Source: Actinomycetota bacterium
Lineage (GTDB): Bacteria > Actinomycetota > Actinomycetes > Propionibacteriales > Nocardioidaceae
DNA length: 5,059 nt
Assembly: GCA_009702305.1 (NCBI GenBank)
Contig: WLIH01000253.1
Span: 1 to 5,059, forward strand
Direction: 5' to 3'
Position numbers and translations under genes: made by a program. The notes under the pieces were generated by a model. The model was not told where the DNA came from, searched no databases, and saw nothing but the letters and a program-made list of their open reading frames with translations. This document shows positions 1 through 4,004 of this stretch, in pieces (the first letter of the stretch is position 1; each line of letters begins with the position of its first letter).

Positions 1-69
1 GCTGAGGGGATTCGAACCCCTGACCTTCTCATTGCGGACGAGACGCGCTACCAACTGCGCCACAGCCCC
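1..69 (-). tRNA. tRNA-Ala(CGC), 3' end cut by the window edge
   Basis: Read on the minus strand from 69 down to 1, the sequence folds as a tRNA. The acceptor 5' strand is GGGGCTG; only its last four partners, CAGC, are inside the window. The D arm has stem GCGC/GCGC with a GG-containing loop. The anticodon stem is TCTCG/TGAGA with a closing G-U pair and loop TCCGCAA, and the T arm is AGGGG-TTCGAAT-CCCCT. Numbering by standard positions puts CGC at 34-36, which reads the alanine codon GCG, and the GGGGC acceptor start suits alanine tRNAs. The alanine identity pair G3-U70 cannot be confirmed because position 70 lies outside the window, as do the last acceptor bases, the discriminator base and any encoded CCA. 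Position 33 is C rather than the nearly invariant U. Confidence 0.93.
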
Positions 70-104
70 GGCGCGAGAGACCGTGAGGTCCGACGCGGTG
101 GGAA

Positions 105-110
105 ACGTTA
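105..110 (-). promoter_or_regulatory. possible -10 element for the tRNA gene
   Basis: On the minus strand this reads TAACGT, a match to the actinobacterial sigma-A -10 pattern TANNNT, ending 35 nt before the first tRNA base. A start about 7 nt downstream would leave a leader of roughly 28 nt to be trimmed by RNase P. The hexamer 17 nt further upstream (128-133) reads TCGTGC and is a poor -35, and it falls inside a hairpin-forming dyad. The element is therefore weakly supported, and the tRNA could instead be transcribed by read-through from sepX. Confidence 0.3.
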
Positions 111-116
111 GCACCC

Positions 117-148
117 GTGCCGACCCCGCACGAATCGGGGCACGGCAC
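117..148 (-). other. intergenic hairpin 1
   Basis: An outer stem GTGCCG (117-122) / CGGCAC (143-148) and an inner stem CCCCG (124-128) / CGGGG (136-140) are separated by a small asymmetric internal loop and close a 7-nt loop. That is 11 base pairs, nearly all G-C. It lies between sepX and the tRNA and covers where a -35 for the tRNA promoter would sit. It may be a terminator, an operator-like dyad or an RNA processing structure. Which strand carries the function is not known. Confidence 0.5.
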
Positions 149-171
149 CACTGGACGGGCAATCCATGGTG
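146..171 (-). other. alternative intergenic hairpin that competes with its neighbours
   Basis: CACCA (146-150) pairs with TGGTG (167-171), and TGGA (152-155) pairs with TCCA (163-166), around a 7-nt loop with one bulged C at 151. Its 5' arm uses bases of hairpin 1 (117-148) and its 3' arm uses bases of hairpin 2 (167-202), so it cannot form together with either of them. Confidence 0.4.
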
Positions 172-202
172 CTGGCGGGCGTTGCAAACCGTGCCAACAC
201 CA
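167..202 (-). other. intergenic hairpin 2
   Basis: TGGTGCTGGC (167-176) pairs with GCCAACACCA (193-202) with a single C/A mismatch and a 16-nt loop. It directly abuts the perfect hairpin at 203-228, so in RNA the two could stack coaxially. Confidence 0.45.
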
Positions 203-228
203 GGGATACCCGGTCAGCCGGGTATCCC
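203..228 (-). terminator. hairpin terminator-like structure after sepX
   Basis: GGGATACCCGG (203-213) and CCGGGTATCCC (218-228) form a perfect 11-bp stem with the 4-nt loop TCAG. It begins 9 nt past the sepX stop in the direction of transcription, the usual place for an intrinsic terminator. No U tract follows on the minus strand (the next bases read TGGTGTTGGC), so it would be a U-less terminator or a 3'-end stabilising hairpin. The dyad is symmetrical and could act on either strand, but no gene on the plus strand ends here. Confidence 0.6.
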
Positions 229-237
229 GACGGAGAC

Positions 238-1143
238 CTACGAGCCGAGCGCGCGCGAGCCGTCGTCGTCGCGCCGCTCGCGGGCGACGCGGTCGGCCTC
301 CTCGGCGCCACGGGCGAGGGCGGCATCGCCCTCGGTGCGACCGGAGGTCCAGACACCGGTGGCGTCCAGGTCGATGGTGCGCACGCTGCGACGCGCGGCG
401 GCCGGCTTGGAGACGTAGGTCGGCAGGGTGACCGGCATCGGGTCCCACAGGCCGGCGTCGGCGCGAGCACGGGATGCGGCGTGCTCGGTCGCGACGACCT
501 CGATCGGGGCGTGCACGGTGCCGATCTCCTCGGTGACCTCGCCAGGCAGGTCCTCCTCCACGTCGCCGACCGGCGCAGCGACGACCTCCGCGGCGAGCTC
601 TGCCGCTGCGTCGGGCGTGTCGAGGGAGGTGATGCGGCGCTTGCGGGTGATGCCGCGCTCCTGGCGGACCATCAGGCGGCACGCGACCAGCCAGGCGACC
701 AGCAGGCCGACCGGCGCGGCGACGTACGCCGACGCGATCAGATCGAGGGCAGCGAGCGTGGCGGTGACGACCAGGGCGAGCACGAGCGTGATCAGCACGC
801 GCCGACGACGCCGGGCCGCTCGGTTGGCGGCCTCGCGGCGCGCGGCGGGTGACAGCAGGGGGGCGGACGCCGGCGGAGCGGACGGGGCGGACGGGGCCGG
901 CGGAGCGGACGACGACGCCTTCGTCTCGACGACCGGGGCCGACGGGCCACGACCGGGGGTGACCACCAGGCGAGCGTTGCGGCGGTCGACCGGCTCGCGT
1001 CGGGCCAGCACGCGCATCGTGTGGGAGAAGCGGTCCACAGAGCGGCTGCGGATCACGTCGTCGTGATGCTTGAGCGCCTTGGGGATCAGGTAGACGGCCC
1101 ACGCCACGGCGAGGGCGACGAAGATGAGTGCGCTCAGGTCCAC
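238..1143 (-). CDS. sepX: divisome membrane protein SepX/GlpR
   Basis: A 301-residue membrane protein of the actinobacterial SepX/GlpR family. In Streptomyces SepX is a division-septum membrane protein; in Corynebacterium its relative GlpR is the membrane receptor for the MoeA-like protein Glp. The sequence shows a hydrophobic segment at about 4-20 followed by a basic stretch (PKALKHHDD...RSRSVDRFS), a Pro/Ser/Ala-rich linker at 66-98, an Arg cluster at 111-115, two close hydrophobic segments at about 116-134 and 139-156, then a basic RQERGITRKRR. By the positive-inside rule this gives N-terminus out, with linker and C-terminal tail in the cytoplasm. The tail has an acidic part (190-210) and a conserved-looking block, WDPMPVTLPTYV (233-244) to IDLDATGVW (257-265), as expected for a partner-binding motif. 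The start is GTG at 1143: it gives the family's MDLS-type N-terminus, the next Met is residue 43, and no Shine-Dalgarno is visible. Family assignment rests on remembered sequence patterns and on synteny next to rimJ. Confidence 0.85.
   Translation of the reverse strand: MDLSALIFVALAVAWAVYLIPKALKHHDDVIRSRSVDRFSHTMRVLARREPVDRRNARLVVTPGRGPSAPVVETKASSSAPPAPSAPSAPPASAPLLSPAARREAANRAARRRRRVLITLVLALVVTATLAALDLIASAYVAAPVGLLVAWLVACRLMVRQERGITRKRRITSLDTPDAAAELAAEVVAAPVGDVEEDLPGEVTEEIGTVHAPIEVVATEHAASRARADAGLWDPMPVTLPTYVSKPAAARRSVRTIDLDATGVWTSGRTEGDAALARGAEEADRVARERRDDDGSRALGS
874..909. repeat. four-copy 9-bp tandem repeat in the sepX linker
   Basis: On the plus strand the units are CGGAGCGGA, CGGGGCGGA, CGGGGCCGG and CGGAGCGGA, each differing at one to three positions. 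They lie inside a longer direct repeat: the same 15 bases occur at 869-883 and 896-910, 27 bp apart. On the coding strand they specify the Ser/Ala/Pro-rich part of the SepX linker (about residues 79-93). The period is a multiple of three, so copy-number change would alter linker length without breaking the frame. Confidence 0.7.
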
Positions 1144-1150
1144 GGGACTG

Positions 1151-1156
1151 AGGTTA
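1151..1156 (-). promoter_or_regulatory. -10 element of a probable leaderless sepX promoter
   Basis: On the minus strand this reads TAACCT, matching TANNNT. Exactly seven bases (CAGTCCC) separate it from the sepX GTG, which places the expected transcription start on the G of the start codon. There is no purine-rich Shine-Dalgarno in the preceding 20 bases. A -35 near TTGACA is not evident at 16-18 nt spacing, but actinobacterial promoters often rely on the -10 alone. Confidence 0.5.
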
Positions 1157-1175
1157 GGTTCGCTACCGCAGCCTG

Positions 1176-1191
1176 GGGCGGACGTCTACCC
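1176..1191. promoter_or_regulatory. imperfect 16-bp dyad upstream of sepX
   Basis: GGGCGGACGTCTACCC is symmetrical around GAC/GTC with GGG/CCC flanks; the two central pairs on each side do not match fully. It lies about 20 bp upstream of the proposed -10 in the rimJ-sepX gap, where a regulator could bind. A dyad this short can arise by chance in GC-rich DNA. Confidence 0.2.
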
Positions 1192-1217
1192 GTGTGTCGC
1201 CGAAAGTCTCGTGACGT

Positions 1218-1814
1218 TCAGGTCTCGACGACGCGTTCGAGCAGTCCGCGGGGGCACTCCTCGCGCGTGACGGCGTACAGCCGGTGGTCGCGCCAGTCGC
1301 CGTCGATGTGCAGGTAGCGCGGGGCGTAGCCGATCTCGCGCAGGCCGAGCTTCTCGACGACGCGCAACGAGTTGGAGTTCTCCGGGCGGATGGCGATCTC
1401 GATGCGGTGCAGCCCGATCACCTGGAAGCAGTGGTCGATCACCAACGCCACCGCCCGCGGCATGACCGACCGGCCGGCGAATTCGCGGTCCAACCAGTAG
1501 CCCACCGACCCGAAGAGCGCCGAGCCTCCGACGACGTTGTTGACGGTCACCTGTCCGGCGAACTGACCGTGGACCTCGATGACGAAGGGGTACGACGTGC
1601 CGGCGCGCGCCTGCGACCGCAGCCGCCACACCAGCTGCGGGAAGCTCATCGGTCGCGCGTCGGCGCCGGGCGGCACGGTCGCGTCCCACGGGATCAGCCA
1701 CGCAGCGTTGCGCCGGCGCGCCCGACGCCAGTCAGCGGCGTCCGAGGCGCGCAGCGGGCGGACGGTCAGCTCCTGGTGGGTCAGCACCACCGGCCATCCG
1801 CGTCGTCGGCTCAA
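1218..1814 (-). CDS. rimJ: RimJ/RimL-type GNAT N-acetyltransferase
   Basis: A 198-residue acetyltransferase that would transfer the acetyl group of acetyl-CoA to an amine, classically the N-terminal residue of a ribosomal protein for RimJ. The true substrate cannot be read from the sequence. The N-terminal RGWPV and the LTVRPLRASD strand are typical of the actinobacterial family. The acetyl-CoA binding region is GYWLDREFAGRSVMPRA (105-121), followed by HRIEIAIRPENSNSLRVVEKLG (136-157), the characteristic late GNAT block, and GYAPRYLHIDGDWRDH (162-177). The start is TTG at 1814: an in-frame TGA lies two codons upstream, GGGAG sits 6 nt before it, and starting later would remove GWPV. The TTG overlaps the mog stop as TTGA. 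It is the last gene of the coupled operon and lies 74 bp before sepX; rimJ also sits beside the SepX/GlpR homologue in mycobacteria. Confidence 0.88.
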   Translation of the reverse strand: MSRRRGWPVVLTHQELTVRPLRASDAADWRRARRRNAAWLIPWDATVPPGADARPMSFPQLVWRLRSQARAGTSYPFVIEVHGQFAGQVTVNNVVGGSALFGSVGYWLDREFAGRSVMPRAVALVIDHCFQVIGLHRIEIAIRPENSNSLRVVEKLGLREIGYAPRYLHIDGDWRDHRLYAVTREECPRGLLERVVET

Positions 1815-2287
1815 TGGTCACTCCCGACGACCTGCTCGGCCGCGTGCACGAGCACCGGTCCCAGCACCGCCAGCCCGTCCCTCACCCCGCCGCGCGAGCC
1901 GGGCAGGTTGACGACCAGGCACGATCCGATCACGCCGGCGACGCCCCGAGAGAGGATCGCGGTCGGCACGCCGACGGAGACGCCGTGCGCACGGATCGCC
2001 TCGGCGATGCCGGGCACCTCGTAGTCCAGGAGCGACCGGGTGACCTCCGGGGTGCGGTCCGTGGGCGTGAGCCCGGTGCCGCCGGTGGTCAGCACGACCC
2101 GCGCCCCGGCCTCGGCAGCGGCGATGATCGCGTGACCGACCGGCTCGCCGTCCGGCACGACGGCCGCCGCCTCGACCGCGAAGCCGAGTCCGCGGAGGAA
2201 GTCGACGATCACGGGTCCCGTGGCGTCCTCGTAGACCCCGGCAGCGGCACGGTTGGAGGCGACGACGACGGCCGCGTGCAGGCTCAC
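1811..2287 (-). CDS. mog: molybdopterin adenylyltransferase (Mog/MoaB family)
   Basis: A 158-residue cytoplasmic protein of the MoCF-binding fold. It activates molybdopterin by adenylylation, the step before molybdenum insertion by MoeA. Visible motifs are the first strand AAVVVASNR (5-13), VPDGEPV (44-50) with an Asp at the place of a catalytic MogA residue, the nucleotide loop TTGGTGLTPTDRTPE (67-81) with the second expected Asp at 77, VPGIAEAIR (91-99), LSRGVAG (112-118) and NLPGS (127-131). The length is usual for stand-alone Mog/MoaB proteins. The start is GTG at 2287, which overlaps the moaC stop as GTGA. The frame is open further upstream, but those residues look like out-of-frame moaC. 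No clear Shine-Dalgarno precedes it, so translation probably depends on coupling to moaC. Mog and MoaB cannot be separated by inspection. Confidence 0.93.
   Translation of the reverse strand: MSLHAAVVVASNRAAAGVYEDATGPVIVDFLRGLGFAVEAAAVVPDGEPVGHAIIAAAEAGARVVLTTGGTGLTPTDRTPEVTRSLLDYEVPGIAEAIRAHGVSVGVPTAILSRGVAGVIGSCLVVNLPGSRGGVRDGLAVLGPVLVHAAEQVVGSDH
1821..1825 (-). promoter_or_regulatory. ribosome binding site that fixes the rimJ TTG start
   Basis: GGGAG on the minus strand lies 6 nt upstream of TTG and within the last codons of mog. With the overlapping TTGA it supports the rare start codon over the downstream GTG GTG pair, which has no comparable site in front. Confidence 0.6.
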
Positions 2288-2757
2288 GGTCGGGCCCAGT
2301 CGCCGGACTTGCCGCCGGTCTTCGTCTCGATGCGGATGTCGGTGATGACGGCCGCCTTGTCGACGGCCTTGACCATGTCGACGACGGTCAGCGCCGCGAC
2401 CGACACAGCGGTCAGCGCCTCCATCTCGACTCCGGTGCGGTCGGTCGTGCGCACCGTCGCCGCGATCTCGACGGCGTCGTCGGCGACGACGAGGTCGACC
2501 GTGACCCCGGAGATGGCAAGGGGGTGGCACAGCGGGACCAGCGCCGGGGTCTGCTTCGCACCCATGATGCCGGCGATGCGCGCGACCGCCAGAGCGTCGC
2601 CCTTCGGTACGCCGTCACCGCGCAGCAGCGCGACGACCTCGGCGGAGATGAGCACCCGGCCGGTCGCGGTGGCGACCCGGGCGGTCACCTCCTTCGCGGA
2701 GACGTCGACCATCCGAGCCGCGCCCGACGCGTCGACGTGGGTCAGCCGGTCGGCCAT
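2284..2757 (-). CDS. moaC: cyclic pyranopterin monophosphate synthase MoaC
   Basis: MoaC converts the MoaA product, 3',8-cyclo-7,8-dihydro-GTP, into cyclic pyranopterin monophosphate early in molybdenum cofactor synthesis. The 157 residues match the family's usual length. Diagnostic motifs in order are LTHVDASGAARMVDVS (5-20), PKGDALAVARIAGIMGAKQT (51-70), PLCHPL (75-80), TDRTGVEMEALTAVS (105-119), DMVKA (127-131) and KTGGKSG (146-152). Residues that appear to match the known active site are K52, H78, E111, E113, D127, K130 and K146, so it should be active. The usual Tyr before Asp-Met is Val here (VVDM). The ATG at 2757 shares one base with the moeA stop (TGATG), and GGAGG lies 9 nt upstream. 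moaA, moaD and moaE are not in the window and must be elsewhere if the pathway is complete. Confidence 0.97.
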   Translation of the reverse strand: MADRLTHVDASGAARMVDVSAKEVTARVATATGRVLISAEVVALLRGDGVPKGDALAVARIAGIMGAKQTPALVPLCHPLAISGVTVDLVVADDAVEIAATVRTTDRTGVEMEALTAVSVAALTVVDMVKAVDKAAVITDIRIETKTGGKSGDWARP

Positions 2758-4004
2758 CAGAACTCGCCTCCGGCCCCGGTGTCGAGCAGCACGACGCCGA
2801 CCTGGGTGCCGGCCGGGGCCGAGGTCGTGTCCTCGGGCACCACGATGAGCGCGTTGGCGGCCGCCAGGTCGCCGACCAGGTGCGAGCCCGGGCCACCGAC
2901 CGGCGACACCGAGCGGTCGGTGGGGTCGTAATCCCCGCGCAGGAACTGGCGCTTGCCGGCCGGCGACGTCACGGCGTGCGTGAGCCGGGCGCTGGTCTGC
3001 GGGCGGGTGGCGGGCTCCATGCCCATCATCACGCGCAGTGCGGGCTTCACGAACAGCTCGAAGGAGATGTACGACGACACCGGGTTGCCCGGCAGCGTGA
3101 AGATCGGCACGGCGTCGTCACCCACCGCACCGAAGCCCTGAGGCTTGCCGGGCTGCATCGCCACCGGGCCGAACCACACCGACCCGAGCGGCGCGAGCGC
3201 CTCCTTGACGACGTCGTAGTCACCCATCGAGACCCCGCCGGAGGTGACGACCACGTCGGCGCGGCCGAGCTGGTCGTGCAGCGCGTCGAGGAAGGCCTTC
3301 GGCTCGTCGGGCACGATCCCGACGCGGTAGGCGATAGCGCCCGCTCGGCGCGCGGAGGCGGCGAGCAGATAGGAGTTGCCGTCGTAGATGGAGTCGTGTC
3401 CCAGCGGGGTGCCCGGGTCGCGCAGCTCGGAGCCGGTCGAGACGATCACCACCCGGGGTCGCGGACGCACGCTGACCGCCGCGCGGCCGACGGAGGCCAG
3501 CAGACCGAGGTGGCGCGGGCCGAGCACGGTGCCCTCCTCGATCAACAGGTCGCCGCGCGTGACGTCGCCGCCGGCTCGACGGATGTGCTGCCCGAGCGAC
3601 GGGCTCTGGTCGAGGCGGACCTGGACGGCGCCCCGGTCGGTCCATTCGTACGGCACCACGGCATCGGCACCCTCGGGCACCGGGGCCCCCGTCATGATCT
3701 TGGCGGCGGTGCCCGGGGGCAGCACGCGCAGCTGCGCGTTGCCGGCTCCGATCTCCCCCACCACCGGCAGGTGGACCGGGTGCTCGGCCGTGGCGGTGAC
3801 GACGTCGGCGTGCCGCACGGCGTACCCGTCCATCGCCGAGTTGTCGAACGGCGGCAGGTCGACCGTCGAGCTCACCGAGGCGGCAGCGGCCAGGCCGAGC
3901 GCGTCCATGATCGGGTGGTCGACCGGCCGCAGCGGCGTGGTCGCCGCGAGGATCCGGGCGAGGTGCTGGTCGACCGACACCGGGTCGGGACTGATGTCAG
4001 GCAC
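2757..4004 (-). CDS. moeA: molybdopterin molybdenumtransferase MoeA / gephyrin-like Glp
   Basis: A 415-residue protein of the MoeA/gephyrin-E family (E. coli MoeA is about 411). MoeA inserts molybdate into adenylylated molybdopterin. The N-terminal MoeA region carries PPFDNSAMDGYAV (51-63) and IMTGAPVPEGADAVV (103-117). The MoCF fold holds VSTGSEL (188-194), SGGVSMGDYD (255-264) and LPGNPVSS (304-311). A C-terminal beta domain runs from about 335 to 410. All catalytic-type motifs look intact. The start is GTG at 4004, overlapping the upstream stop by 8 nt with GGGGAG 4 nt before it. A second GTG at 3980 would give SVDQHL as the N-terminus but has no Shine-Dalgarno; the frame remains open to 4253 only as a shadow of the upstream gene. 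Its locus is syntenic with corynebacterial Glp, which links FtsZ to GlpR. Whether this copy also acts in division is inferred from position alone. Confidence 0.95.
   Translation of the reverse strand: MPDISPDPVSVDQHLARILAATTPLRPVDHPIMDALGLAAAASVSSTVDLPPFDNSAMDGYAVRHADVVTATAEHPVHLPVVGEIGAGNAQLRVLPPGTAAKIMTGAPVPEGADAVVPYEWTDRGAVQVRLDQSPSLGQHIRRAGGDVTRGDLLIEEGTVLGPRHLGLLASVGRAAVSVRPRPRVVIVSTGSELRDPGTPLGHDSIYDGNSYLLAASARRAGAIAYRVGIVPDEPKAFLDALHDQLGRADVVVTSGGVSMGDYDVVKEALAPLGSVWFGPVAMQPGKPQGFGAVGDDAVPIFTLPGNPVSSYISFELFVKPALRVMMGMEPATRPQTSARLTHAVTSPAGKRQFLRGDYDPTDRSVSPVGGPGSHLVGDLAAANALIVVPEDTTSAPAGTQVGVVLLDTGAGGEF
2767..2771 (-). promoter_or_regulatory. ribosome binding site of moaC
   Basis: GGAGG on the minus strand, 9 nt upstream of the moaC ATG and inside the codons for the last residues of MoeA. 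It is the strongest Shine-Dalgarno at any junction in this operon, so moaC can be initiated independently as well as by coupling. Confidence 0.55.

Noticed and set aside
70..237. A short protein gene, CRISPR array or mobile-element end in the sepX-tRNA interval
   Set aside because: I found no frame with a supported start and no regularly spaced repeats, integrase-type direct repeats or insertion-sequence ends. Only hairpins and a weak -10 are visible. The tRNA 3' end, where an attachment site would lie, is cut by the window.
29..1102. A 357-codon minus-strand frame overlapping sepX and running into the tRNA
   Set aside because: It is Arg/Pro-rich nonsense in another frame of sepX and overlaps the tRNA gene, so it is a GC-driven shadow.
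2288..2530. Upstream extension of mog within moaC
   Set aside because: The added residues are Arg/Gly/His-rich out-of-frame moaC sequence, and the mog family begins with the AAVVVASNR strand right after the GTG at 2287.
1814..2848. A 344-codon open frame on the plus strand opposite mog and moaC
   Set aside because: The composition is low-complexity Arg/Ser/Thr. It spans two well-supported genes on the opposite strand and carries no motif of its own.
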